A DNA stretch of 13,097 bases, taken from positions 1 to 13,097 of the forward strand of contig DAOWCY010000199.1 in the NCBI GenBank assembly GCA_030639305.1, read 5' to 3'. A program made the position numbers and the translations under genes. Positions within the stretch are counted from its first letter, which is position 1; each line of letters begins with the position of its first letter. Of this stretch, positions 1 through 7,244 are shown in pieces. The notes below the pieces were generated by a model. The model ran no database searches and was not told the DNA's origin. It was given only the letters and a program-made list of their open reading frames with translations. This DNA is from JAGLQA01 sp023135565 (lineage in GTDB: Bacteria; Acidobacteriota; Aminicenantia; UBA2199).

Positions 1-2
1 AA

Positions 3-1613
3 TCGAAAAATTCTGCTCAGGGCTTGATTAATAAGTATAATTACGGTTATAATAAGGTTAATATGAGAATGTATGAGCAGCGTGTACACGACAGCAGCAG
101 GGGCGATTTATTCGCTTATGATGAAGTGTACCGGCTCAAGAACATCAGGTTTAACAGCCCCGAACCAACCACGCCCGAAACCGATCAGTTCGAGAAACAA
201 AAAAACTACCATTTTGATAAAGTCGATAATATCTTAAAAATCGTCGAATCGCAAAACGAGCAAACCACTGAGATTGTTAACAGCATTGAAGGTAATAATT
301 TAAAATTAAATCAATACACCCGCTTTGACGAGTGGGGTTTATCTTACGATCAGAACGGCAATACCACACAGAAAGGCGTTCAACAGTTCACCTATGATTA
401 CAAGAATCAGCTTTTATCGGCGCAGGATTTAAACATCGATGTCAATTACAGGTACGACCCCTTTGGCCGTCGAGTGGAAAAAACAACCGGCAGCAGTACC
501 ACGAAGTATTTCTACGACTTTAATCAAGTTATCGAAGAACGCAACTCATCGAACCAGGTATTAAAACAATATGTCTACGGAAACGGCATAGACGAAATCC
601 TCCGCGTAGATAAATATGAATCGGGCAATCCAATACCCTATTATTATCATACTAATGCCATCGGTTCAGTCACCGCCATCACCGGCAGCAGCGGCGATCT
701 GGTCGAACGAATATCCTATGACACCTTCGGCATGCCTACGATTACCGATTCCTCCGGTGAAATTATCTCCACCTCCACTATCGGCAATGAATACTTATTC
801 CAGGGCCGCCGGTACGATAAAACAGCCAATCTCTACTATTATCGAGCACGTTACTACGACCCCATCATGGGCAGATTTCTACAAAACGACCCCATGGGGT
901 ATGCAGACTCGATGAACCTATACCAGGGGTTTGGAATGAATCCAGTTAATTTTATTGATCCTTTGGGTCTATTAACTTATGCCTGGAAATATCATGGAGT
1001 ATATGCAGAAGACCCATCTCTTATAGAAGACCCATCTCTTAAAAAGGAATCAAAGAGTCTAAAGCAGTTTCCATATGGTGATATCAAAAGATATTTAGGG
1101 GGAATTGAATCTCAAGCTGGAATTGTTCTGAATTTACGTGCATCAGACATTGAGTTTAAAATAGTGCCTGAAAATGATAAATACTATCCAAGATTTGATT
1201 TTAAGTTGTCAACATTTATTTTTTTGAAAGAAAATCGCAGCAAAAAGAAGCATTCAGATCATGAAAAAGAACATATAGTGGGATATAAACTGCTTTTTCT
1301 TGAAACATTGTATGCTCTAAAAAATGCCGAAAACCAAGGATTTAGTACACCTGATGAATGTAAAAGTTTTGCAAGATCAGTTTTAGAACCAATACATCCG
1401 TTGAGAAGAAAGTTTTTCCCTGCATGGTGGCCATTTCGAAGTCGCCTTTGGTGGCTTACTGATATTTTCACACGTGAGAGCTCTCACTATGGAGTATGGA
1501 AGAAATTTGCAAAAAGAATAGATTCAAAAAAAATTGATAGAGCTATTTTAGATTTTGAAAATGAATATAAAAGGAATCCAAAGTTTGATATATCAAGATA
1601 TAAAAAAAAATAA
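3..1613 (+). CDS. RHS-repeat polymorphic toxin, C-terminal part (5' end outside window)
   Basis: The frame is open from the left edge, so the true start lies upstream; numbering below counts the TTG codon at 24 as residue 1. Residues about 100-315 are RHS/YD-repeat sequence (YDYKNQL, YRYDPFGRR, YHTNAIGSV, SYDTFG) and end in the RHS-associated core: GRRYDKTANLYYYRARYYDP, then GRFLQNDPMG and NPVNFIDPLGL (about 261-316). RHS proteins form a shell that holds a variable C-terminal toxin, delivered to rival cells and released by cleavage near DPxGL. Here the tip is residues about 317-529. It matches no toxin family I recognise, but carries HEKEH at 413-417, an HEXXH-type zinc-peptidase pattern, and a Trp-rich stretch at 466-480. 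Bases after about 970 are visibly more AT-rich than the core, as expected for an exchanged tip. The delivery route (T6SS or other) cannot be seen. RHS assignment is firm; toxin activity is inference. Confidence 0.93.
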   Translation, partial: SKNSAQGLINKYNYGYNKVNMRMYEQRVHDSSRGDLFAYDEVYRLKNIRFNSPEPTTPETDQFEKQKNYHFDKVDNILKIVESQNEQTTEIVNSIEGNNLKLNQYTRFDEWGLSYDQNGNTTQKGVQQFTYDYKNQLLSAQDLNIDVNYRYDPFGRRVEKTTGSSTTKYFYDFNQVIEERNSSNQVLKQYVYGNGIDEILRVDKYESGNPIPYYYHTNAIGSVTAITGSSGDLVERISYDTFGMPTITDSSGEIISTSTIGNEYLFQGRRYDKTANLYYYRARYYDPIMGRFLQNDPMGYADSMNLYQGFGMNPVNFIDPLGLLTYAWKYHGVYAEDPSLIEDPSLKKESKSLKQFPYGDIKRYLGGIESQAGIVLNLRASDIEFKIVPENDKYYPRFDFKLSTFIFLKENRSKKKHSDHEKEHIVGYKLLFLETLYALKNAENQGFSTPDECKSFARSVLEPIHPLRRKFFPAWWPFRSRLWWLTDIFTRESSHYGVWKKFAKRIDSKKIDRAILDFENEYKRNPKFDISRYKKK

Positions 1614-1669
1614 AACATCTATTTTTTTGGTGATTCCATATATATCTTTATTATAAAAGGAGTAAAAAA

Positions 1670-2026
1670 ATGCAGCATGCTATGTGGTTTGAATTAAGTT
1701 GGCCCCATAAGGTTATAGGTTACATGTTGTGGGAAAACTTACTATTTCTTATTGTTTATATTTTGTTTATGCGAAAAAAATTTTTCCAGAATTTTCTTTA
1801 TAAAAAAAATAAGATTATCGTTATTGTCCAAATAGCTATCACAGCATTAATGGTTATATTAAATTTAATTCAATATATCTTTTTTGATTATAAAGCCGGT
1901 TCATCTTTACCATTTTACAGTGATTACAGCGAAGTCACTTTTCTTGAATTAATTTTGAGAACTATTACATTTTCAATAGTACCTTTAATAAATTTGTTCT
2001 TAATAATGAGATTTAGAAAAAAATGA
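1670..2026 (+). CDS. Small three-helix membrane protein, candidate immunity protein for the RHS toxin
   Basis: 118 aa, starting 56 bp after the RHS stop. AAGGAG at 1657-1662 lies 7 nt before the ATG, a strong ribosome binding site. Three hydrophobic segments are visible at about 12-34, 48-71 and 93-113, with basic flanks (RKKFF, YKKNK, and RFRKK at the C-terminus), so it is very likely an inner-membrane protein. I recognise no family. Its position directly after a variable RHS tip, on the same strand and with the same AT-rich composition as the tip, is where cognate immunity genes of polymorphic toxins sit; that role is inferred from position only. A membrane immunity protein would fit a toxin acting at or across the inner membrane better than one acting on a cytosolic protein. 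It could also be an unrelated orphan. Confidence 0.75.
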   Translation: MQHAMWFELSWPHKVIGYMLWENLLFLIVYILFMRKKFFQNFLYKKNKIIVIVQIAITALMVILNLIQYIFFDYKAGSSLPFYSDYSEVTFLELILRTITFSIVPLINLFLIMRFRKK

Positions 2027-2123
2027 TTGTTGTTGTTGTCGCTCGCCAATAAGCTATCCGGGCTGGATTTTGGGCAAAAAAAGGCGAACATTTTGTTCAA
2101 GCGATTTTGGTTTGAAAAAACGA

Positions 2124-2167
2124 GGCTGACTTTCCTGGAAAAAATGGCGACTTTCGTCGGGAAAATC
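2124..2167 (+). repeat. Imperfect tandem duplication of 22 nt
   Basis: Units 2124-2145 and 2146-2167 share the pattern GGC(T)GACTTTC..(G)GGAAAA. They lie between the immunity-candidate stop and the transposase stop. A 61-codon reading frame crosses the region from a TTG codon, but it has no ribosome binding site and is not called. The duplication could be the outer end of the insertion sequence, but I found no matching inverted copy beyond the transposase start. Confidence 0.4.
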
Positions 2168-2221
2168 AGAGAGCGGACGCACTCGTCCCCGGTACGACAG
2201 CATAACATATAATGAAAAAAA

Positions 2222-3268
2222 CTAAGCGGCGTCTTTCCAGACGTATTTGTGATGCATTCCGCCGACCCGGGGCAGCGCAATCACCCGGTCACTTTCGGAA
2301 GTCCTTTCCTGGACCGGGCGACTGTTAGGCGGGTCTTTATCGAGATTATAATGCGTCCGGTCATTATGGTAATAATCTATATATTCCTCAAGCAGCCGGT
2401 ATAGATGCTCCTTATTCAATATGATCACATGATTTAACAACTCACGCCGCACACTGCCGACCCAGCGTTCAGCAGTGCCGTTCTGCCAGGGCGAGCGAAA
2501 AGAAGTGCGTACAGGCTCGATAGAAAAGGCTTTCAAGGTTTCGGTTATTAAAGCCGAAAAAATCGTATCCCGGTCATAAATCATGTATTTAGGCGACTCG
2601 ACTATAGAAAAAGCCGACCTCAACTGCTCTTTCACCCACTCTGCCGTGGGATTAAAGGTCACATTAAAATGAATAATCTTTCGCCTGTCATGACCGATAA
2701 TAAAAAAACAGTAAAGCTGCCGGAAAAACAACGTAGGCACAGTAAAAAAATCCATTGCCATAATGCCTTTCCTTTGATTATTTAAAAAAGTCATCCATTT
2801 TTTGATCTTATCGCCCGATGGCTCCCTTTTCGGCAAATACCGGGAAACGGTTCGTTCCGAAACCCGGAAACCCAACTTTAACAACTCACCATGAATCCGC
2901 GGCGCTCTCCAGGTGGGATTTTCATTCGCCAATTTATGAATTAAATCCCTTATCTCTTTGTCGATCTTATGTTTTCCTTTTCCTCTATTTGAAATATATT
3001 TCCAGTAGAGCCTAAAACCTTTACGATGCCATCCGACAACGGTTTCCGGTTTGACAAAAATCAAAGCGCTCTGCCATCTATACCAACACAATCTAAGTAA
3101 TACCCACAAAATACGATCTAACCGGGATAGTTTCGGCCTGGGATTCTTTTTCTTAAATGCAGCCAATTGTTGGCGCAGGGCAAAGTTCTCTAAAGCGGTG
3201 TCAATTTTCGGGTTAAGGACTGAGTGCATGGATTGAAAAAAAGCCATAAACCTTGAAAAAAATATCAT
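2222..3268 (-). CDS. DDE integrase/transposase (rve-type, IS481/IS3-like)
   Basis: 348 aa. Residues about 50-150 form the helix-turn-helix region typical of IS3/IS481-type transposases (VVGWHRKGFRLYW, NPTWRAPRIHGEL, VSERTVSRYL). The integrase core follows, with apparently all three acidic residues: D173 in AMDFFTVPT, D232 in MIYDRDTIF and E267 in TAERWVGSVRREL. The C-terminal YIDYYHNDRTHYNLDKDPP is the usual end of this core. The protein looks full length with no frameshift, so it may be active. GGAG (complement of 3275-3278) lies 6 nt upstream of the ATG at 3268. It is a single-frame transposase, not the two-frame orfAB form of IS3. It sits between the toxin locus and the corC-era genes and runs against both. 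I could not define terminal inverted repeats or a target duplication, so the element limits are unknown. Confidence 0.9.
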   Translation of the reverse strand: MIFFSRFMAFFQSMHSVLNPKIDTALENFALRQQLAAFKKKNPRPKLSRLDRILWVLLRLCWYRWQSALIFVKPETVVGWHRKGFRLYWKYISNRGKGKHKIDKEIRDLIHKLANENPTWRAPRIHGELLKLGFRVSERTVSRYLPKREPSGDKIKKWMTFLNNQRKGIMAMDFFTVPTLFFRQLYCFFIIGHDRRKIIHFNVTFNPTAEWVKEQLRSAFSIVESPKYMIYDRDTIFSALITETLKAFSIEPVRTSFRSPWQNGTAERWVGSVRRELLNHVIILNKEHLYRLLEEYIDYYHNDRTHYNLDKDPPNSRPVQERTSESDRVIALPRVGGMHHKYVWKDAA

Positions 3269-3397
3269 TCCTTACTCCAAAACTTAATTAATACATATGG
3301 TAGCATAATACTGCATGATTTTAAAGGCAAAAAATGGTATATATTCAGTCCTGAAAAAAAATGAGGTATTCTCTATCATTACTGAGGGCTATTTTTA

Positions 3398-3424
3398 CCA
3401 CGAAGTTCACGAAAGGCGCGAAGG
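3398..3424 (+). repeat. Short CACGAAG-type intergenic repeat
   Basis: CCACGAAG, TTCACGAAAG and GCGCGAAG follow each other, giving three degenerate CACGAAG units. Short strings of this type are common between genes in many environmental bacterial genomes. The rest of 3269-3557 shows no gene, only AT-rich sequence next to the transposase start. Confidence 0.4.
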
Positions 3425-3557
3425 GGGCAGTTTTTTATTGCAGCATTTATCGTTGACCGGGAATTCTAATTGTCGTCGATCAACTGATTAATCAACCGTT
3501 TTGGGCTAATTGAAAAAATAGGCAAATTTGATGGGAAATCCGGGACCCCGCGGTGGG

Positions 3558-3587
3558 TTGAAGATAACCGCATTTTCATGGTATAAT
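3558..3587 (+). promoter_or_regulatory. Extended -10 sigma-70 promoter of corC-like/era
   Basis: TTGAAG at 3558-3563, an 18-nt spacer, then TATAAT at 3582-3587, with TG one base before the -10 box (TGGTATAAT), which is the extended -10 form. Transcription would start near 3594, about 50 nt before the corC-like ATG at 3644. No other promoter is needed for era downstream. Confidence 0.7.
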
Positions 3588-3643
3588 AACAGCGTAATTA
3601 AGATGAATAAAAATTTGTTTACACAACGAAGAGGTATTAATCG

Positions 3644-4885
3644 ATGAAATTTCTCATCCTCACCACTATATCTCTAATTACCATCGTTTTTTATATGTTG
3701 GAGATAAGTTTTAAAAGCTTCTCCCGGATTTCACTGGCCGGCTTCCTGGAGGATTTTGAAAAGGAAACAAAAAGGAAATTCGATTTTGTAAAGAATTACG
3801 AGATGGCACTCAATTCTTTGAGCGGCTTTGCCTTTTTCCTGCAATTGTGTCTTTTTATATATGCCTATATCATATTGGGAGAATTTATAGAAAATCCCCT
3901 GCATAGAGTTTTCCTGCTGATCTTTGTTTTTTTATTCCTGTTCAATTTATTCTTCTACACCATCTCTTTTGTTATGAAAGAGGGCATTTTAAAAAGACTG
4001 ATTTTTTTGTTTCCTGTGGCCCGGGTTTTCTTTTCTCCTTTTAATATCGTTTTTTCCTCTTTTGTCAAAAATAAACTGCACGAAAAAGAAAACGACCAGG
4101 ATGATATTAGCGAAAAAGAACTGGAAACCTTCGTCGAGGTGGGCACCAAAGAAGGTGTGCTGGAAAAAGAAGATAAAGAGATGATCGTCAGCGTGATCGA
4201 ATTCGGCGAAACCCTGGTCAAGGAGATAATGACCCCCCGGGTGGACATGATTTATGTCGATATAGATGTAGGTATGGGAGAACTGGCAAAAATAATAAAC
4301 GAAAAAAAGAAATCCAGGTACCCGGTGATTTCCGGCCGCATCGATAATATAGAGGGTGTAATTTTGTCTAAAGATGTGTTCGGCTACTGGAACGAAGAAG
4401 ATTTTAACATAAAGAAGATTCTCAGGGAACCTTTCTTTATTCCTGAGACCATGAGGATTCTCGAACTGTTGAAAGAATTGCAGAAATCCAAACAAAAATT
4501 TGCTGTCGTAGTAGATGAGTTCGGCGGCATTTCCGGTGTGGTGACCATGGAGGATATTATAGAGGAGATCGTAGGCGAAATCCACGACGAATACGATGAA
4601 GATACGGAACAGATCGTAAAAGAGGAAGATTATTTTATCGTGAAAGGCGACACCGATATTTCGGAATTGAACGACACCTTAGAAATAAAATTAGAGGAAG
4701 ATGAAGATTATTATACAGTGGCCGGGCTGCTGAGCTATAAATTGGGAAAAATCCCCAAACAAAAAGAAAAGGTTACGGTTGACGATCATACCTTCGAGGT
4801 GCTGGAAACCGAAAAAAATAGGATAAAAAAAGTGAAAATCTATCCGCCTGCTCCACGCGAAGGCGAGCCGGTGGGAAACGAATAA
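3644..4885 (+). CDS. CorC/HlyC-family CBS-domain membrane protein
   Basis: 413 aa, close to the usual CNNM/CorC length. The N-terminal third is hydrophobic: a helix at 1-20, then helices at about 58-80 and 87-111, and a possible one near 118-137. It is the divergent DUF21-like membrane part. EKELETFVEVGTKEGVLEKE (157-176) is the usual linker helix. A CBS pair follows, starting at IMTPRVDM (195-202) and including the signature VVDEFGGISGVVTMEDIIEE (289-308). The CorC_HlyC C-terminal domain occupies about 326-402 (VKGDTDISELN, DYYTVAGLL). Family members are linked to Mg2+/Co2+ efflux or tolerance, with the CBS pair sensing Mg-ATP; the substrate here cannot be read from sequence. GAGG at 3631-3634 serves the ATG. 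Era follows 66 bp later, an arrangement common in bacteria (ybeZ-ybeY-corC-era), so a shared transcript is likely. The usual upstream ybeY is absent; toxin and transposase DNA sits there instead. Confidence 0.92.
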   Translation: MKFLILTTISLITIVFYMLEISFKSFSRISLAGFLEDFEKETKRKFDFVKNYEMALNSLSGFAFFLQLCLFIYAYIILGEFIENPLHRVFLLIFVFLFLFNLFFYTISFVMKEGILKRLIFLFPVARVFFSPFNIVFSSFVKNKLHEKENDQDDISEKELETFVEVGTKEGVLEKEDKEMIVSVIEFGETLVKEIMTPRVDMIYVDIDVGMGELAKIINEKKKSRYPVISGRIDNIEGVILSKDVFGYWNEEDFNIKKILREPFFIPETMRILELLKELQKSKQKFAVVVDEFGGISGVVTMEDIIEEIVGEIHDEYDEDTEQIVKEEDYFIVKGDTDISELNDTLEIKLEEDEDYYTVAGLLSYKLGKIPKQKEKVTVDDHTFEVLETEKNRIKKVKIYPPAPREGEPVGNE

Positions 4886-4903
4886 AGAGTGCGCAGCACA
4901 ATA

Positions 4904-4931
4904 GCTGAAAGCTGATTGCCGAAAGCTGAAT
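4904..4931 (+). repeat. Two 14-nt tandem repeats between corC-like gene and era
   Basis: GCTGAAAGCTGATT (4904-4917) is followed directly by GCCGAAAGCTGAAT (4918-4931) and a partial third GCTG. This minisatellite-like motif lies in the 66-bp gap just before the era ribosome binding site and contains no promoter or terminator that I can see. Confidence 0.6.
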
Positions 4932-4951
4932 GCTGTCACGAGGACTATTAA

Positions 4952-5833
4952 ATGGCAACAAGAAAAAAACATTCCGGATATGTGGCCTTGATCGGCAGGA
5001 CCAATGTGGGCAAATCGACTTTTTTGAATTATATTATGGAAGCAAAAGTTTCGATTGTTTCCAATAAGCCGCAGACCACCAGGAAGCAGATTTTGGGCAT
5101 CAAAAGCGGCAAAAAAGGGCAGATTATCTTTTTTGATTCCCCCGGGATTCACCGGCCCTATTTTAAGCTCAATGAGAAGATGATGTCGGAAGTGCATACT
5201 TCCTTGATGGATGCGGATATTATCCTCTATTTTATCGAGATAGACCAGGTGCGGGAGGATGATTTTGCCCTTTCCCTTTTTGAAGGTCTCGGTAAGAAAG
5301 TATTCCTGATTATCAATAAGATCGATAAATACAACAAAGCGCGGGCGCTTGAAAAAATCAACCGTTTCAAAGATGTCTACAGTTGGGATGAGATCGTGCC
5401 TATATCTGCTTTGAAAGGCAGTAATATGGATTTAATAGAGGATTTGCTCTATAAATACCTGCCCGAAGGCGACCATCTATACCCTGATGAAGAGTATACA
5501 TTGCAGACCGAAAAGTTCTATACGGCGGAATTGGTCAGGGAAAAAGTACTCCATTCCACCAGGGCCGAACTCCCTTTTACCACTACGGTGAAAGTAGAGG
5601 AAATCAGGAAAGATAAAAAGATCGTTTATGTCAGGGCTGAAATTTACGTAGAGACCAGGTCCCAGAAAAAAATCCTGGTGGGCAAGAAGGGACACCTTGT
5701 AAAATCCATCGGGGAACTGGCCAGGAAGGACATGGAGGATTATTTCGACCAAAAAGTGTATCTCGATCTTTTTATAAAAGTGGTGCCTGATTGGCGCAAT
5801 TCGCCCCACATATTACACGAGATCGACACTTAA
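4952..5833 (+). CDS. era: GTPase Era
   Basis: 293 aa, the normal Era length. Era is an essential GTPase that binds the 3' end of 16S rRNA and assists 30S subunit maturation at the membrane or in the cytosol. GTPase motifs are in order: G1 GRTNVGKST (15-23), switch I PQTTR (40-44), G3 DSPG (62-65), G4 NKID (122-125) and G5 SALKG (152-156). The linker EYTLQTEKFYTAELVREKVL and the KH RNA-binding domain follow, with ETRSQKKILVGKKGHLVKSI (234-253) holding the GxxG loop. The first glycine of the usual GRPNVGKST loop context is kept, with T replacing P, a minor change. CGAGGA at 4939-4944 lies 7 nt before the ATG. It is expressed with the corC-like gene from the promoter near 3558. This is the most certain call in the window. 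Confidence 0.98.
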   Translation: MATRKKHSGYVALIGRTNVGKSTFLNYIMEAKVSIVSNKPQTTRKQILGIKSGKKGQIIFFDSPGIHRPYFKLNEKMMSEVHTSLMDADIILYFIEIDQVREDDFALSLFEGLGKKVFLIINKIDKYNKARALEKINRFKDVYSWDEIVPISALKGSNMDLIEDLLYKYLPEGDHLYPDEEYTLQTEKFYTAELVREKVLHSTRAELPFTTTVKVEEIRKDKKIVYVRAEIYVETRSQKKILVGKKGHLVKSIGELARKDMEDYFDQKVYLDLFIKVVPDWRNSPHILHEIDT

Positions 5834-5837
5834 ATTA

Positions 5838-5853
5838 CCCCACTCGCGTGGGG
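5838..5853 (+). terminator. Stem-loop after era, weak terminator candidate
   Basis: CCCCAC-TCGC-GTGGGG, a perfect 6-bp stem with a four-base loop, starts 5 nt after the era stop. No T-run follows, so it may only stabilise the 3' end rather than terminate on its own. The remaining 5854-6104 interval holds the hairpin repeat listed separately and no supportable gene; short frames on both strands there lack ribosome binding sites. Confidence 0.4.
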
Positions 5854-5889
5854 GAGGAACCGCACCCGGAAATGATTATATCATTCTTT

Positions 5890-5965
5890 GCCTCCGGCCC
5901 TTATCGCCTGCCCACGTGGTGGGTCCCTGCCGGGGGCCAAACTTTTGATTATTGAGAATCAAAAG
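5890..5965 (-). repeat. Dispersed two-hairpin repeat, copy A (inverted, long loop)
   Basis: On the minus strand this copy shares with the other two the core TCAAAAGTTTGGCCCCCGGC and AGGG (5925-5948). The GC-rich stem arms GCCGGGGGC (5929-5937) and GCCTCCGGC (5890-5898) are kept, but the loop between them is 30 nt and contains its own CCCAC-GTG-GTGGG hairpin. The adjoining AT-rich hairpin is a different sequence from the other copies: CTTTTGATT (5942-5950), loop ATTGAG, AATCAAAAG (5957-5965). In this orientation it lies about 140 nt downstream of the methyltransferase stop. Confidence 0.75.
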
Positions 5966-6104
5966 CCCGTCTCTTTTGCTTTTTCCCGATGCGACGGGGT
6001 GTGTTTGGTTGCGGCCAACGGATGCGATAGGTGCTCTGTGGCTAAGCTTAACTATCACTGCGCGCCAGTTTGAAATAGCGGGCCCGGGGAGCCGATAAAG
6101 GTGC

Positions 6105-6926
6105 TCAGGTAGTTTGTTTCTTCAGCACGAAGCTTACATAGGCCGCTTCACGGCTGCGAAACTTTTCATAAATCCTTGACCCTTCAGTGCCGGCAAACTG
6201 GCAAAAAGACTTAATTAACGGCTTAAAAGTGTTTTCCTTGATCAGTGAGAGCCTGCGTTCACTATCCAATTTCAAAGCCTCGACAACATTTAGAGTTATA
6301 TCGGTTTCTTTTACAATAGTTAATCCTGAATTGCGTATTTGTTCACGAAGAACCGGCACTCTTTCCCTTTTACGAAAATCGGCGAAAAGAAAATGGCCGC
6401 CTTCTCGAAGCGTCCGCTTAACTTGTGCCAGGAAACTATCAAATGAACCGTAACAGTGAGATGACTCGACATTTACCACAGCATCGAAACTATTATCCGG
6501 GAAGGGAAGGGACTCTGCCCTGCCGACTTTGAAAGAAAACCCATTATCGGCATATTTTTTATTGCAAAATTTTACCGCATTTTCCGAAAAGTCCACCCCG
6601 GTCATTGTTTTGGGCTTTAAATAGCGTTTGATATAATCTGCGCCGCCGCCGCGGCCGCTGCCGACTTCCAGGACATTCAGACCCTTAAGTTCGACAGCGC
6701 TTGCCACATGATGGTAGAGAAAAGCGGAATAGCGATTTTCTTCGTCCTCATCATTTAGATTTAGTTTTTCTTTGCCGCCGTTTAGAGGAGCATAGCCATA
6801 GTTCATAAAGTTCCAGTCTTCTCTTTGATGATAGGCTTTGGCAAGAAATTGATACCACCGTTTCCACAATATTACTTTTAGTTTGGGTGAAAATCTACAT
6901 AACATTATAAAAATCTTAGAAATCAT
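6105..6926 (-). CDS. Class I SAM-dependent methyltransferase (phthiotriol/fatty-acid O-methyltransferase-like)
   Basis: 273 aa, with a Rossmann-fold Methyltransf_11-type domain: motif I VLEVGSGRGGG (85-95) binds AdoMet, GVDFS (110-114) is the acidic motif II, and GRAESLPFPDNSFDAVV (135-151) covers motifs III-IV, followed by VESSHCYGSFDSFLAQ. The N-terminal NYGYAPLNGG and the VESSHCY segment resemble the family of mycobacterial phthiotriol/phenolphthiotriol dimycocerosate methyltransferases and related enzymes that methylate lipids or polyketides; the real substrate is unknown. An N-terminal basic, hydrophobic stretch (1-32) could touch the membrane. AAGGAAG lies 5 nt before the ATG. The gene stands alone, divergent from the 253-aa gene, with no biosynthetic partners in the window. 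Confidence 0.88.
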   Translation of the reverse strand: MISKIFIMLCRFSPKLKVILWKRWYQFLAKAYHQREDWNFMNYGYAPLNGGKEKLNLNDEDEENRYSAFLYHHVASAVELKGLNVLEVGSGRGGGADYIKRYLKPKTMTGVDFSENAVKFCNKKYADNGFSFKVGRAESLPFPDNSFDAVVNVESSHCYGSFDSFLAQVKRTLREGGHFLFADFRKRERVPVLREQIRNSGLTIVKETDITLNVVEALKLDSERRLSLIKENTFKPLIKSFCQFAGTEGSRIYEKFRSREAAYVSFVLKKQTT

Positions 6927-6971
6927 TTTTACTTCCTTAATTTTAAGTTGATGTTAAAATTGCAAATATTA

Positions 6972-7001
6972 ATGGTAACAAAAAATGTACTGTTTTGTCA
7001 A
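6972..7001 (-). promoter_or_regulatory. Promoter of the methyltransferase gene
   Basis: On the minus strand, TTGACA (7001-6996) is followed by an 18-nt spacer and TACCAT (6977-6972). The -35 box is perfect and the -10 box matches 4 of 6 bases. Start of transcription would be near 6965, leaving a leader of about 40 nt with AAGGAAG before the ATG. Confidence 0.5.
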
Positions 7002-7032
7002 GAAAATTTTTTTTGCTAACCCCCATTTTTTT

Positions 7033-7110
7033 TCATACCGCCATCTCCAACCACATTTCCTTCACCAGCTTTTTGCCAAATAGAGGAAAATCTATACCTC
7101 CAATCTTAAA
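7033..7110 (-). pseudogene. 25-codon C-terminal remnant of an unknown protein
   Basis: On the minus strand 25 codons read through to TGA and look like real protein, ending in FGKKLVKEMWLEMAV. A stop precedes them and there is no start codon or ribosome binding site, so this would be the tail of a lost gene. I cannot name the family. The case rests on the amphipathic, protein-like ending in an otherwise AT-rich gap, so it could be chance. The rest of 6927-7244 holds two divergent promoters and nothing else I can support. Confidence 0.25.
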
Positions 7111-7148
7111 TCAGCCAATGAGGTATTATGAAAAAATGAAATTGGCGC

Positions 7149-7177
7149 TTGCATCCGGCGGAAAGGTGTGATATATT
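7149..7177 (+). promoter_or_regulatory. Putative promoter of the 253-aa gene
   Basis: TTGCAT at 7149-7154, a 17-nt spacer and TATATT at 7172-7177. The spacing is ideal, with 4 of 6 and 5 of 6 matches. The start site would fall near 7184, about 60 nt before the chosen ATG at 7245. Confidence 0.45.
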
Positions 7178-7244
7178 TTGAAAATGAAGAAAAATATATA
7201 CTATGCGGAAAAAAAATACCGCGATTGGTATTATGGAGATTAAA

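Noticed and set aside
616..915. 99-codon Pro/Ser-rich frame inside the RHS core
   Set aside because: Out-of-frame shadow of the well-conserved RHS core sequence.
2027..2212. 61-codon frame after the immunity candidate
   Set aside because: Begins at TTG directly after a stop, no ribosome binding site, and runs across the 22-nt tandem duplication.
2027..3430. Attempt to define terminal inverted repeats of the insertion sequence
   Set aside because: No convincing matching ends or target duplication found by eye on either side of the transposase, so no element limits are reported.
3989..4585. 198-codon minus-strand frame opposite the corC-like gene
   Set aside because: Shadow of a strongly conserved coding frame; the translation is Phe/His-rich as expected for an antisense frame.
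5876..6073. Short frames on both strands in the era-methyltransferase gap
   Set aside because: No ribosome binding sites; the region is explained by hairpin repeat copy A and flanking non-coding DNA.
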